DNA from: Sphingomonas sp. R647
GTDB lineage: Bacteria > Pseudomonadota > Alphaproteobacteria > Sphingomonadales > Sphingomonadaceae
DNA: 64,000 bases
Assembly: GCF_020177055.1 (NCBI RefSeq)
Contig: NZ_JAIQXT010000004.1
Span: forward strand, 372,001 to 436,000
Reading direction: 5' to 3'
Every line of letters begins with the position of its first letter. Position 1 is the stretch's first letter. This document shows, piece by piece, positions 33,159 to 40,733 of the stretch. The notes beneath the pieces are model-generated. The model saw nothing but the letters and a program-made list of their open reading frames with translations, was not told the origin of the DNA and made no database searches. The position numbers were made by a program, and so were the translations under genes.

Positions 33159-33472
33159 GCGCGCCAGTCGACGGCAAGCTGCTGGCGCAGTTGATCGCAC
33201 AGGGGTTCGCCGAGGGCGCGGACATGGCGACGCTGCGCGCGGTGGCGGAGGAAGCGGGCGAGCTGGGCGCGAGCCGGGCGCTGGCGCGGCTGGGGCTCGA
33301 CGATCCGCATGCGGGCAAGGACATGGGCGAGCTGCGCGAGCTGTTGGAGGCGTGGCGCGATGCGAAGCGGTCGGCGGTGAAGGCGGTCGCTGGGTGGGTC
33401 GTGCGGATGCTGCTGGCGCTGCTGGTGGTGGGGCTGGCGGTGAAATTGGGGTTTTGGGGGGTGGGGAAGTGA
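33155..33472 (+). CDS. DUF6127-type small membrane protein (g3.5 position)
   Basis: A 105-residue protein with GTG start in the portal stop (GTGA). Helical N-terminus (LLAQLIAQGFAEGADMATLR, AVAEEAGELGASRALARLGLDD), then ELRELLEAWRDAKRSA and one C-terminal transmembrane helix (VVRMLLALLVVGLAVKLGFW). It occupies the place of g3.5 in the Rhodobacter GTA; role unknown. The next gene also begins in its stop codon. Confidence 0.82.
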   Translation: MSAPVDGKLLAQLIAQGFAEGADMATLRAVAEEAGELGASRALARLGLDDPHAGKDMGELRELLEAWRDAKRSAVKAVAGWVVRMLLALLVVGLAVKLGFWGVGK

Positions 33473-33942
33473 GTGGTCCTGACAGGCCCTCCCCCAGCCC
33501 CTCCCGCGAGCGGGAGGGGAGCATTAGGTTTGCCGGTTACGCAGCGGTTTTCGATGTGCCGGACCGGGGTGGGGATGTGATCCGGGCTGGGGCGTTCGGG
33601 GCGCGGGTGCGGCGGGTGCCGTTGCTGTGGCAGCATCGCGGAGCGCCGGTCGGGGTGATCGAGGCGATTGGTGAGGATGGGCGCGGGTTGCGCGTGACCG
33701 GGCGGGTTGAGGTGCCCGAACTGGCGGCGCTGGTAGCGAAGGGCGCGGTGAGTGGGCTGAGCTTCGGGTACCGGACGGTCAGGGCGCGGCACGGGCGGTG
33801 GCGTGAGATCGAGCGGCTGGAGCTGTGCGAGGTGAGCTTGGTGGCGCGGCCGATGCAGGGGTTGGCGCGGGTGCATGCGGTGGTGGGGGCGGCTGTCGGT
33901 CTCCGCGAGGCTATGACTGCCCCACCCCAACCCCTCCCCTGA
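33469..33942 (+). CDS. GTA prohead protease (HK97 family, g4)
   Basis: A 157-residue serine protease that matures the capsid. GYAAVFDVPDRGGDVIRAGAF is the family start, LLWQHRGAPVG holds the catalytic His, and AKGAVSGLSFGYR the catalytic Ser region; EIERLELCEVSLVARPM follows. The start is GTG 33469, overlapping the DUF6127 stop. The first 15 codons are made of a C/G hairpin (33498-33519), giving an odd PSPSPSRERE stretch, and the stop codon lies in the loop of a terminator hairpin. Confidence 0.9.
   Translation: MSGPDRPSPSPSREREGSIRFAGYAAVFDVPDRGGDVIRAGAFGARVRRVPLLWQHRGAPVGVIEAIGEDGRGLRVTGRVEVPELAALVAKGAVSGLSFGYRTVRARHGRWREIERLELCEVSLVARPMQGLARVHAVVGAAVGLREAMTAPPQPLP
33498..33519. repeat. 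GC hairpin repeat inside the prohead protease start
   Basis: Perfect 10-bp inverted repeat CCCCTCCCGC/GCGGGAGGGG with a 2-base gap, inside codons 10-17 of the protease gene. It is in-frame and encodes Pro-Ser/Arg-Glu residues. Confidence 0.8.
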
Positions 33943-33958
33943 AGGGGAGGGGCTTTTT
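33931..33958 (+). terminator. Intrinsic terminator after the prohead protease
   Basis: CCCCTCCCC (33931-33939), TGAA loop, GGGGAGGGG (33944-33952) and CTTTTT. The loop contains the protease stop codon TGA. It separates the head genes from the capsid gene and lies just before the convergent 95-aa gene. Confidence 0.75.
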
Positions 33959-33961
33959 GCA

Positions 33962-34249
33962 TTAGCTGAGTCGGCGGGCGTTGGCGCGGACTTTGCGGCG
34001 GTAGTGGGCGAGTGCCTTGCGGGTGGTGGTGGCGGGACTCATGCCCATCGCGCCGGTCATCATCGCCATCTGCAGCTCGAACGCTGCGGTCATTTTTTCG
34101 GAGACCATCAATTCGGTCTCGCGCTGTGCCTCGGGGCCGCCCTGGGCGATCTTGGTCGCGCGCAGGCCGATGACCGCGGCAGATTCCAAGCCGAGGGACC
34201 AGGCGTCGAATCCGGCGTTCATCCAGCTTCTGTTCGATCGTTTGGACAT
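33962..34249 (-). CDS. Small helical protein, minus strand inside GTA cluster
   Basis: A 95-residue, mostly helical protein: WMNAGFDAWSLGLESAAVIGLRATKIAQGG, then ETELMVSEKMTAAFELQMAMMTGAMG and a strongly basic C-terminus (HYRRKVRANARRL). The pattern resembles small phasin-like or DNA-associated sphingomonad proteins, but no function can be assigned. It is antisense-oriented between protease and capsid and therefore has its own promoter. Confidence 0.7.
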   Translation of the reverse strand: MSKRSNRSWMNAGFDAWSLGLESAAVIGLRATKIAQGGPEAQRETELMVSEKMTAAFELQMAMMTGAMGMSPATTTRKALAHYRRKVRANARRLS

Positions 34250-34383
34250 TTGGAATTCCCGGAGTGACGGTGCGTCGCGGTCCTAACGATACAGGATCGT
34301 GGATGGGCGCGCATGGGCGCGAATATGGCTGATAGCCAATTCATTTTCTGAGACGACGGGGTTCGCCTGGTGCGCGCCCCCTC

Positions 34384-34425
34384 CACCATCGCTTTGCGAT
34401 GGTCCCCCTCCCCGTGCCGGGGAGG
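34384..34425. repeat. Two adjacent hairpins in the capsid leader
   Basis: ACCATCGC-TTT-GCGATGGT (about 34385-34403) is followed at once by CCTCCCCG-TGC-CGGGGAGG (34407-34425) and ATTTT. They lie upstream of the capsid start and may attenuate read-through or protect the transcript. The remaining 34250-34384 shows no gene. Confidence 0.7.
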
Positions 34426-34448
34426 ATTTTCTTGGCATGGAGAAGACT

Positions 34449-35504
34449 ATGGAAACGAAGGCGGATGTCCTCGAACAGTCGTTCGAGGCGGTGGAAGCGG
34501 CCGGGGTGCCGGTGGCGCGGCCGATGTTGAGTGGCGCGCGCAGCATGGGCGGCGCGGCGTTCGAGGGGTTTTTGCGGAGCGGCAGCGGCGCGCTGGAGAT
34601 GAAGGCGCTGTCGGGGGTGAGCGGGGCCGAGGGCGGCTATGCCGTGCCGCGCGAGATCGACGCGCTGGTCGATGCGACGCTGGCGAGCATTTCGCCGATC
34701 CGCGCGATCGCGAATGTCGTGACGGTGGGCAGCGCGGGGTATCGCAAGCTGGTCGCATCGGGCGGGACCGAATCGGGCTGGGCGAGCGAGACGGCGGCGC
34801 GCGACGAGACCGATACGCCGGTGTTCAACGAGATCGCCCCGCCGATGGGCGATCTGTTCGCCAATCCGGCGGCGAGCCAGGCGATGCTGGATGACGGCGC
34901 GTTCGATGTCGAAGCCTGGCTGGCCGATGAGATCGCGCGCGAATTTGCGCGGGCCGAGGGGGCGGCGTTCGTCAGCGGCAACGGGACGAACAAGCCCAAG
35001 GGGTTCCTCACCTATGCCACGGCGGCGACCGGCGATGAGAGCCGTGCGTTCGGGATGCTGCAGCACATCGTGTCGGGTGCGGCGGGGGCGTTTGCGGCCA
35101 ATCCCGAGGAGAGGCTGATCGACCTGGTTCAGGCGCTGCGCCCGCCGTACCGCCAGGGCGCGGTGTGGTGCATGAATTCGGCGACGCTGGCGCGCATCCG
35201 CAAGTTCAAGACGAGCGACGGCGCGTTGCTGTGGCAACCGTCGCTGAGCGCGGGGCAGCCGGCGAGCCTGCTTGGCTATCCGGTGGTCGAGGCCGAAGAC
35301 ATGCCCGACATCGCGGCCAATTCGCTGTCGATCGCGTTCGGCAATTTCAAGGCGGGGTATCTGATCGCCGAGCGTGGCGAGACGCAGATCCTGCGCGATC
35401 CGTACAGCAACAAGCCGTTCGTGCATTTCTACGCGACCAAGCGGGTCGGCGGCGCGGTGACCAACAGCGAGGCGATCAAGATCATGAAGTTCGCCGCCGC
35501 GTGA
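34449..35504 (+). CDS. GTA major capsid protein (HK97 fold, g5)
   Basis: A 351-residue capsid protein. A helical delta-like N-terminus (METKADVLEQSFEAVEAAGV) is followed by GGYAVPREIDALVDATLASISPIRAIANV (in two pieces), AFVSGNGTNKPKGFL, and the C-terminal NFKAGYLIAERGETQILRDPYSNKPFVHFYATKRVGG (split), all HK97-type. Cleavage by the neighbouring protease probably removes the first part. ATG 34449 has GGAGAAG six bases upstream; ATG 34437 is possible. It is followed by a long hairpin rather than directly by g6. Confidence 0.93.
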   Translation: METKADVLEQSFEAVEAAGVPVARPMLSGARSMGGAAFEGFLRSGSGALEMKALSGVSGAEGGYAVPREIDALVDATLASISPIRAIANVVTVGSAGYRKLVASGGTESGWASETAARDETDTPVFNEIAPPMGDLFANPAASQAMLDDGAFDVEAWLADEIAREFARAEGAAFVSGNGTNKPKGFLTYATAATGDESRAFGMLQHIVSGAAGAFAANPEERLIDLVQALRPPYRQGAVWCMNSATLARIRKFKTSDGALLWQPSLSAGQPASLLGYPVVEAEDMPDIAANSLSIAFGNFKAGYLIAERGETQILRDPYSNKPFVHFYATKRVGGAVTNSEAIKIMKFAAA

Positions 35505-35576
35505 ACGCAGCGCGGCAGGGTTAGCGGGGCGGAAGCCATCGTGATTCTGCCGTTCGTTGCACCCCTGATACAGTCG

Positions 35577-35603
35577 GGCCGGGGCGAAGCGGGCGCCCCG
35601 GCC
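35577..35603. terminator. GC hairpin after the capsid gene
   Basis: GGCCGGGGC (35577-35585) pairs with GCCCCGGCC (35595-35603) over a 9-base loop. It lies between capsid and fibre genes and lacks a T-tract, so it is a possible but unproven terminator or stabilising element. Confidence 0.5.
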
Positions 35604-35635
35604 AGTTCCGACATGTTCTCCGCAGGAGCAGACAG

Positions 35636-37312
35636 ATGGCAGACCTGATTTACGCAGATTTGGTCGAGGAAACGACCACGACGACCGGAACCGGCGCGAT
35701 TACGCCGGCCGGTGCAGTGACCGGATCGCGCAGCTTTGCGTCGGTGCTGAGCGAGGGTGACCAGTTTTACTATGCGATCGACGGCGCGCCGGCGGATGCG
35801 AGCGTGTTCGAGGTCGGGATCGGCACCTTTAACAGCGGGACGATCGTGCGCGATCCGATCGTGTCGTCAGACGGGACCAGCGCGGTGAATCTGCCGGCCG
35901 GGACCAAATCGATTTCGCTGACGGTCGCGGCGGAATTTTACGAGACGGTGCAGGCGCATGACGTGTTCGCCGCGTGGCAGGCAATTCCGGGCAATGAGAG
36001 CCTGACCGTCAGCGACTTTCTCGATGAGATTACCGGGGTGAACGGCCTGTCGGCCCCCATCTACACAATCGAGGCGGCGACGCCCCCGGATATCAACTCA
36101 GGGTGGTCGCAGGAGGGGGTCGTTTATGATTCGCCGTCGCGTGATGAAGGCGGTGAGCCGTCGAGCATCCGCTTTGGGCTGGCGTTCACCTATGGCCCCT
36201 ATGCGGCGAACACGCAGTTTCCGGGGCAACCCGAATACACCAATAATGTGTTCGGGCTGAGCTGGAACCTCACCACCAGCTTTACGCCGATCAACACCGA
36301 TATGGGCGGGCCGTCGATCCGGGTCGAGAGCCGGTTCAAGAAGCCGAGCCGCAATCCGGCAAAGTCGGGCCAATGGATCGACGGATCCGAATTCCACCAC
36401 GCGATGCACACCACGGGATCGGGTGGATCGGAATATCGCCCGATCAGCATCTATGCCCCGTTTGACAGCGATGATTGGGGCAATGATTCCGACATCAGCT
36501 TTCAGGGTGCATTCTACGCCTTTGCCGACGGATACCGGAATGCACATGTCACATTCGGCTGGAACGGAGCAGCCGGCGACACCAAGTCGATCAACCTGTC
36601 GAACCAGGTGCGGGTCAACCGGCTGGGCAACAACCAGGCATTCCTGACCCAGACGAACGCGGCGGGCACTGCGCAGATCAACCTGCCTTACGTCAATTCG
36701 GGCAATGGCTATACGTTCGATCGCGACATTTACATGTCGGCCGGCAGCGTTGCGACCAACCCGCTGGGGTTCCAGTCGCTGTTCACACTGGTGGGCACGT
36801 CGGGCTTCACCAATGGCGCGCGGATGATCTACCTCAACGCCAATGCCGTCACCGGGTCGGTGACGGGGTTCCGGGCCGAGATTTCCGCATCGACGCGGTT
36901 CGAGGGCGTCCAGGTTCGCAACACCCATGCAAGTGGCGCCAGCGGTATTCGCATCGAGGGCAATGGCGCGACCTATCTCGACTTTTTCAACGAAGCGAAC
37001 TTCCATCGCTGGGGCCTGCGGCTCAAGACCAATGGCGATTTCACGATCGGTCAGAGCGTGCAGGGTGCGGATGTTGCCGACGCGCTGCGGATCAACTTCA
37101 CCACGCTGCAGACGCAGTTCATGAAGGCGCCGAAGCTGCCGAGCGCGACGGTTGCGAGCGCGGGGTCGGCGGCGAGCGCGGGTGCGGGGGCGTTGCATTA
37201 TGTGACAGACCTCAATGCCACCACCGCCGGATCGGTCGCAGCGGGCGGCGGGTCGAATGCGGGCGTGGTCGTCAGCGACGGCGCCAACTGGCGGATCATG
37301 ACGGCATGGTGA
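35636..37312 (+). CDS. Phage fibre/decoration-like protein inserted after the capsid gene
   Basis: A 558-residue protein. The N-terminus (ADLIYADLVEETTTTTGTGAI, FASVLSEGDQFYYAIDG, VFEVGIGTFNSGTIVRDPIV) is a repeat-type attachment domain common in phage tail fibres of alphaproteobacteria. The middle is beta-rich and aromatic (FGLAFTYGPYAANTQFPGQP, GSEFHHAMHTTGSGGSEYRP). The end is a small-residue tip (TVASAGSAASAGAGALHYVT). Its bases are less GC-saturated than the flanking GTA genes. Position next to the capsid suggests a head fibre or a receptor-binding protein; this is inference. Confidence 0.75.
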   Translation: MADLIYADLVEETTTTTGTGAITPAGAVTGSRSFASVLSEGDQFYYAIDGAPADASVFEVGIGTFNSGTIVRDPIVSSDGTSAVNLPAGTKSISLTVAAEFYETVQAHDVFAAWQAIPGNESLTVSDFLDEITGVNGLSAPIYTIEAATPPDINSGWSQEGVVYDSPSRDEGGEPSSIRFGLAFTYGPYAANTQFPGQPEYTNNVFGLSWNLTTSFTPINTDMGGPSIRVESRFKKPSRNPAKSGQWIDGSEFHHAMHTTGSGGSEYRPISIYAPFDSDDWGNDSDISFQGAFYAFADGYRNAHVTFGWNGAAGDTKSINLSNQVRVNRLGNNQAFLTQTNAAGTAQINLPYVNSGNGYTFDRDIYMSAGSVATNPLGFQSLFTLVGTSGFTNGARMIYLNANAVTGSVTGFRAEISASTRFEGVQVRNTHASGASGIRIEGNGATYLDFFNEANFHRWGLRLKTNGDFTIGQSVQGADVADALRINFTTLQTQFMKAPKLPSATVASAGSAASAGAGALHYVTDLNATTAGSVAAGGGSNAGVVVSDGANWRIMTAW

Positions 37313-37331
37313 GCGGGCCGGGAGCGCGGAC

Positions 37332-37580
37332 ATGATTGCGCGCGCTCCCATCGCTGCCGGGTCGATTGCCGGAAGGCGGCTGCGGTCGCTGGCGATCGGG
37401 GCCGACTTTGTCGTGCCCTTTGCGGCGGTCGGGCTGGCCGCGCTGGACCGGCGGGCGATGCGGACAGCGCGCCCGAATGATGCAGCTGTTGCGGGCGATG
37501 CCAATCTTGCCATGGCAGTTGCGACGTCGGCGGCAGGGCTCGCGGCGGGCGACCGCCACAGGGCGATCCGCATCGGTTGA
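37332..37580 (+). CDS. Small hypothetical protein after the fibre gene
   Basis: An 82-residue basic, alanine-rich protein (MIARAPIAAGSIAGRRLRSLAIG, with a hydrophobic FVVPFAAVGLAAL stretch and MAVATSAAGLAAGDRHRAIR near the end). It starts 20 bases after the fibre gene and ends before a strong terminator, so it probably belongs to the fibre module. No homologous family recognised; it could be a fibre chaperone or not translated. Confidence 0.45.
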   Translation: MIARAPIAAGSIAGRRLRSLAIGADFVVPFAAVGLAALDRRAMRTARPNDAAVAGDANLAMAVATSAAGLAAGDRHRAIRIG

Positions 37581-37604
37581 AGCGTCGCATCGGCGGCGAT
37601 CTGG

Positions 37605-37636
37605 AAGGGGCGGTCCTGCGGGGCCGCCCCTTTTTT
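37605..37636 (+). terminator. Intrinsic terminator closing the fibre module
   Basis: AAGGGGCGG (37605-37613) pairs with CCGCCCCTT (37624-37632) around a 10-base loop, and six Ts (37631-37636) follow. This is the most typical Rho-independent terminator inside the GTA cluster. Confidence 0.8.
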
Positions 37637-37657
37637 CTTGGGAGAAGGGGGCGAGCG

Positions 37658-37936
37658 ATGGGCATCTTCCTGAAGGATCCGGCGGCGGCGCTGGACTATG
37701 CGATCGACTGGGCGGCGATTGCCGGCGCGGCGGGGCTGAGCGCGAGTAGCTGGGCGGTCGAGCCGGTGCATGACGACGGGCTGGCGGTGGTGGCCGAAGC
37801 GGTCAGCGGGCCGCGCTGTGCCGCGACGGTTGAGGGCGGGCGGCCCGGCATGGTCTATCGCCTGACCAACCAGGTAATGTGGAGCGACGGGCGGCGCGAT
37901 GCGCGGTCGCTCGACGTGCGGGTGGAGCGGCGGTGA
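37658..37936 (+). CDS. Fibre-tail adaptor-like protein
   Basis: A 92-residue protein: FLKDPAAALDYAIDWAAIAGA, SSWAVEPVHDDGLAVVAE, then GMVYRLTNQVMWSDGRRDARSLDVRVERR. This 'DPxAxLDYxxDW...YxLTNxVxTxxGRxDxRSLxLRV' layout matches the small phage adaptor family (gp77-like) found next to fibre and connector genes. GGGAGAAGGGGG precedes the ATG. It couples to g6 through TGATG. Confidence 0.72.
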   Translation: MGIFLKDPAAALDYAIDWAAIAGAAGLSASSWAVEPVHDDGLAVVAEAVSGPRCAATVEGGRPGMVYRLTNQVMWSDGRRDARSLDVRVERR

Positions 37937-38472
37937 TGGTCGAGACGATCGTGCCGCCCGAGGCGGCCCCCGTCGCGCTGGCCGAGCTGCGCGCGTTCCT
38001 GCGGATCGAGGGCGCCGATGGCGATGCCGAACTGGCGGCGCAGCTGCGCGTTGCGACCGAGCTGTGCGAGGGGTTTATCGGGGCGCCGCTGCTGGAGCGG
38101 ACGCTGCGCGAGACACTGGTGGCGCGAGGCGAGTGGCAGGCGCTGAGCGTATCGCCGATACGGGCGGTGACGGCGGTTCACGCGCTTTCGGGGGATGGCA
38201 GCGCGGTGGCGCTGACGCCTGAGGTTTATGGGATCGATATCGACGCTGCGGGTCGGGGGTGGGTGCGGTGTGCGGCCGTCGGACGGATCGCTGTTACCTA
38301 TGTGGCGGGGAGCGCGGCGGACTGGAACGCGGTGCCCGAGCCGGTGCGGCACGGCATTCTGCGGCTGGCGGCGCATCTGCGGATGGATGGCGATGGCGTG
38401 CCGCCGGCGGCGGTGACGGCTTTGTGGCGACCGTGGCGGGTGATGCGGCTGGGCGCGGGGGCGGTGCGATGA
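37936..38472 (+). CDS. GTA head-tail connector/adaptor (g6)
   Basis: A 178-residue protein of the phage gp6/YqbG connector family. APVALAELRAFLRIEGADGDAELAAQLRVATELCEGFIGAPLLERTLR (two parts) is the helical ring-forming region, with YGIDIDAAGRGWVRC and GRIAVTYVAG in the beta part. It docks below the portal. It shares TGATG with the upstream adaptor and ATGA with the downstream gene. Confidence 0.85.
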   Translation: MVETIVPPEAAPVALAELRAFLRIEGADGDAELAAQLRVATELCEGFIGAPLLERTLRETLVARGEWQALSVSPIRAVTAVHALSGDGSAVALTPEVYGIDIDAAGRGWVRCAAVGRIAVTYVAGSAADWNAVPEPVRHGILRLAAHLRMDGDGVPPAAVTALWRPWRVMRLGAGAVR

Positions 38473-38873
38473 GCGCGGCGGTGGTGCTGGCGGAGGCGAT
38501 CCGGGCGGCGCTGAGCGCGCATGCGCCGCTCGCCGAGGGACTGGCGGGGGTGTTCGATGCGCCGCCGGTGCGTGCGGCGACGCCGCATGCGGTGATCGGC
38601 GAGGCGTTGCTGAGCGACTGGGGCACCAAGGACATGGCCGGGCGCGAGGCGCGGGTCGTGGTGGCGCTGCACGACGCCGGGGAGAGTTCGGCGCGGCTGC
38701 GGCGGCTTTCAGGCGAGCTGGAGACCGCTGTGGCGTCGATGCCGCGGGCGATCGGCGGGGGCTGGGAGCTGGCGAGCCGGGTGCTGCTGCGCGCGCGGAT
38801 GGAGCGGAAGGGCGAGGGGCGCTGGATCGCGACGAGTGAGTGGCGGCTGCGCATGCTGAAATCGGGTGGGTGA
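38469..38873 (+). CDS. GTA tail terminator (DUF3168, g8)
   Basis: A 134-residue protein with DUF3168 features: VLAEAIRAALSAHAPLAEGLAG, DAPPVRAATPHAVIGEALLSDWGTKD (split), then a helix-strand core (LRRLSGELETAVASMP, WELASRVLLRARMERKGEGRWIATSEWRLRM). It completes the tail and joins it to the head. In the Rhodobacter GTA a stopper gene (g7) sits between g6 and g8; here g6 overlaps g8 directly. Confidence 0.86.
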   Translation: MSAAVVLAEAIRAALSAHAPLAEGLAGVFDAPPVRAATPHAVIGEALLSDWGTKDMAGREARVVVALHDAGESSARLRRLSGELETAVASMPRAIGGGWELASRVLLRARMERKGEGRWIATSEWRLRMLKSGG

Positions 38874-38886
38874 GGGAGATACGGAT

Positions 38887-39294
38887 ATGGCGGTGGAGAA
38901 GGGAAGCGCGTTCCTGTTGAAGGTAGGCGATGGCGGCGAGCCGGTCGCCTATGCGACGGTGGCGGGGCTGCGCACGACGCAGCTGAGCGTCAATGGCGAG
39001 GCGGTGGCGATCACGTCGAAGGATTCGGGCGCCTGGCGCGAACTGCTGTCGGGTGCCGGGGTGCGATCGGTGAGCGTTTCGGCGGCGGGGGTGTTTACCG
39101 GGTCGGCGGCGGAGACGCGGATCCGCGGAAATGCGCTGAGCGGGGTGATCGACGATTATCGGCTGAGCTTCGAAAGCGGTGAGACGATGACCGGGCGGTT
39201 CCTGGTAACGCGGCTGGACTATGCCGGGGATTTCAACGGGGAGCGGAGTTACACGCTGAACCTGGAGAGTTCCGGGCCGGTGGTGTCGGCATGA
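38887..39294 (+). CDS. GTA major tail (tube) protein (g9)
   Basis: A 135-residue protein of the TP901-1/phi13 type major tail family. GSAFLLKVGDGGEPVAYATVAGLRTTQL, VNGEAVAITSKDSGAWRELL, then SGAGVRSVSVSAAGVFTGSA and the insertion-type ending FNGERSYTLNLESSGPVV. It polymerises into the tail tube. AGGGAGAT lies upstream of ATG 38887; the stop overlaps g10 as ATGA. Confidence 0.9.
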   Translation: MAVEKGSAFLLKVGDGGEPVAYATVAGLRTTQLSVNGEAVAITSKDSGAWRELLSGAGVRSVSVSAAGVFTGSAAETRIRGNALSGVIDDYRLSFESGETMTGRFLVTRLDYAGDFNGERSYTLNLESSGPVVSA

Positions 39295-39599
39295 GCGCGA
39301 ATCCGGTGCGGGGTGAGACGTGCGTGCGGGTTGCGGGGGTGGAGCTGGTGCTGCGGCCTTCGTTTGGCGCGCTGGTTGCGGCGGAGCAGGAGCTGGGGCC
39401 GTTGTTCGCGCTGGTCGAGCGGGCGGCGGAGGGACGGCTGGGGCTGGGCGAGATGGTCGCGTTGTTCTGGCATTGCCTGAAGGAGCGGCCCGAGGGGCTG
39501 ACCCGGGAGGCATTTGGCGAGGGGGTGGCGGTGGGCGGACTTGCCGCTGCGACGCCGGCGCTGCGCGTGCTGATCGGGCAGATTCTGGCCGGGCGATGA
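39291..39599 (+). CDS. GTA g10-like tail protein
   Basis: A 102-residue protein of the GTA-specific family at the g10 position: ETCVRVAGVELVLRPSFGALVAAEQELGPLFALVERA (in two stretches), GLGEMVALFWHCLKERP, LRVLIGQILAGR. It resembles tail assembly chaperones that coat the tape measure. It overlaps the upstream gene and the following small chaperone (ATGA each). Confidence 0.86.
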   Translation: MSANPVRGETCVRVAGVELVLRPSFGALVAAEQELGPLFALVERAAEGRLGLGEMVALFWHCLKERPEGLTREAFGEGVAVGGLAAATPALRVLIGQILAGR

Positions 39600-39787
39600 G
39601 TTTCATTGAGTGTGCCGCGCGGCTGGCGGGGCAGGCGGGGGTGGCGTTCGGGTGGACGCCGGAGCTGTTCTGGAATGCGACGCCCGCCGAATTGGCGGCA
39701 CTGGTGCGGGCGGTGGCTGGCGAGGAGGTCGCGCCGCCCGATCGCGACACGATCGCGCAACTGATGGAGGCGTTTCCCGATGGATGA
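39596..39787 (+). CDS. Phage tail assembly chaperone (g10.1 position)
   Basis: A 63-residue protein: CAARLAGQAGVAFGWTPELFWNATPAELAALVRA then DTIAQLMEAFPD. The FGWTPxxFWxATPxELxxLVRA pattern is characteristic of small GTA/phage tail chaperones located between major tail and tape measure. It overlaps g10 (ATGA) and the tape measure gene by eight bases. Confidence 0.85.
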   Translation: MSFIECAARLAGQAGVAFGWTPELFWNATPAELAALVRAVAGEEVAPPDRDTIAQLMEAFPDG

Positions 39788-40340
39788 CGAGATCGAACAG
39801 ATGATCGTGCGGGTGCGCGCCGATACGCAGGGCTTTGCCCGCGATGTTGCCGAGATGCGTGCGGCGATCGACGGGCCGTTGCAGGCTGGGGCGGACCGGG
39901 CGGGGCGCGGGATCGAGACCGCGCTGTTGCGCGCGGTTCGGACGGGCAAATTGGGGTTCGAGGATCTGAAGCGCGTGGCGTCGCAGATCATGGCCGAGAT
40001 TGCGGCGGAGGCGGTGCGTGGGGGGATGAGCGCGCTGTTCGGCGGAGGCGGCGGCGGTGGCCTTGGCGCGGCGATCGGTAGCCTGTTCGGTCTGCCCGGG
40101 CGCGCGACCGGCGGGCCGGTGGCGCCGGGACGTGGCTATATCGTCGGCGAGCGCGGGCCGGAGCTGTTCGTGCCGACGACGAGCGGGCGGGTCGGGGTGC
40201 CGGTTCAGGGTGGCGGGCGTGATGTGCGGGTGGCGATCACGATTCATACGCCGGGCGGCGGCGAGGCTGCCGGGGCACTGCGGCAATCGGGGCGGCAGGT
40301 GGCGCGGGCGGTCAAGGCGGCGCTGAACGGGGTAGATTGA
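39780..40340 (+). CDS. GTA tape measure protein (g11)
   Basis: A 186-residue short tape measure. Its N-terminus is helical (MIVRVRADTQGFARDVAEMRAAID), LKRVASQIMAEIAAEAVRGGMSALFGGG forms a helix ending in a poly-glycine stretch, and RATGGPVAPGRGYIVGERGPELFVP (split) is the conserved tape measure C-terminal motif. Tape measures set tail length; GTA tails are short, in line with this size. The last gene before the antisense lipoprotein. Confidence 0.88.
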   Translation: MDDEIEQMIVRVRADTQGFARDVAEMRAAIDGPLQAGADRAGRGIETALLRAVRTGKLGFEDLKRVASQIMAEIAAEAVRGGMSALFGGGGGGGLGAAIGSLFGLPGRATGGPVAPGRGYIVGERGPELFVPTTSGRVGVPVQGGGRDVRVAITIHTPGGGEAAGALRQSGRQVARAVKAALNGVD

Positions 40341-40345
40341 AGAGG

Positions 40346-40690
40346 TCAGGTCCCGGTGCGGTTGAGGTGATCCTCGAGCCGCCAACCGTCGGCGGTGCGG
40401 ATCAGCCGAAAATTCTGTCGCGAGCGCGAACTCATCCGATGCAGGACGCCCCGGCATGCCACGGTTGGTTGCTCGGCCTCAACGGTGGTGCAGCGGAGGT
40501 CGGTGACACGGCGGGTGCGATGGACTGCGACCGATACGACATCGTCTGACTCGCGCGACGCATCGGCCTGCAGATCCCATTCCAGATCGCCTTCAAATGC
40601 GTTGAACGCGGCGACCACGTCTTGCGGCGAAGGGCAGGAGACGGGCGCTGCGCATCCCGATCCGGCGGCGAGCACCATCGCAACGAGCAT
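40346..40690 (-). CDS. Small lipoprotein, minus strand, between g11 and g12
   Basis: A 114-residue protein starting MLVAMVLAAGSGCAAPVSCPS, with a lipobox-like GSGC followed by a second cysteine. The mature part (VVAAFNAFEGDLEWDLQAD, VVSVAVHRTRRVTDLRCTTVEAE, RSRQNFRLIRTADGWRLEDH) resembles small NTF2-like exported proteins. Start ATG 40690 has GGGAG seven bases upstream. It is not a virion gene; it interrupts the tail operon on the opposite strand. Confidence 0.65.
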   Translation of the reverse strand: MLVAMVLAAGSGCAAPVSCPSPQDVVAAFNAFEGDLEWDLQADASRESDDVVSVAVHRTRRVTDLRCTTVEAEQPTVACRGVLHRMSSRSRQNFRLIRTADGWRLEDHLNRTGT

Positions 40691-40733
40691 ATCCGTCTCC
40701 CGTTCTGCGCGTCTTTTAACACGGAGCATGACA

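Noticed and set aside
37332-37580. 82-aa gene as a certain virion component
   Set aside because: Only position supports it; composition is low-complexity and no family is recognised, so it is listed with low confidence and not built upon.
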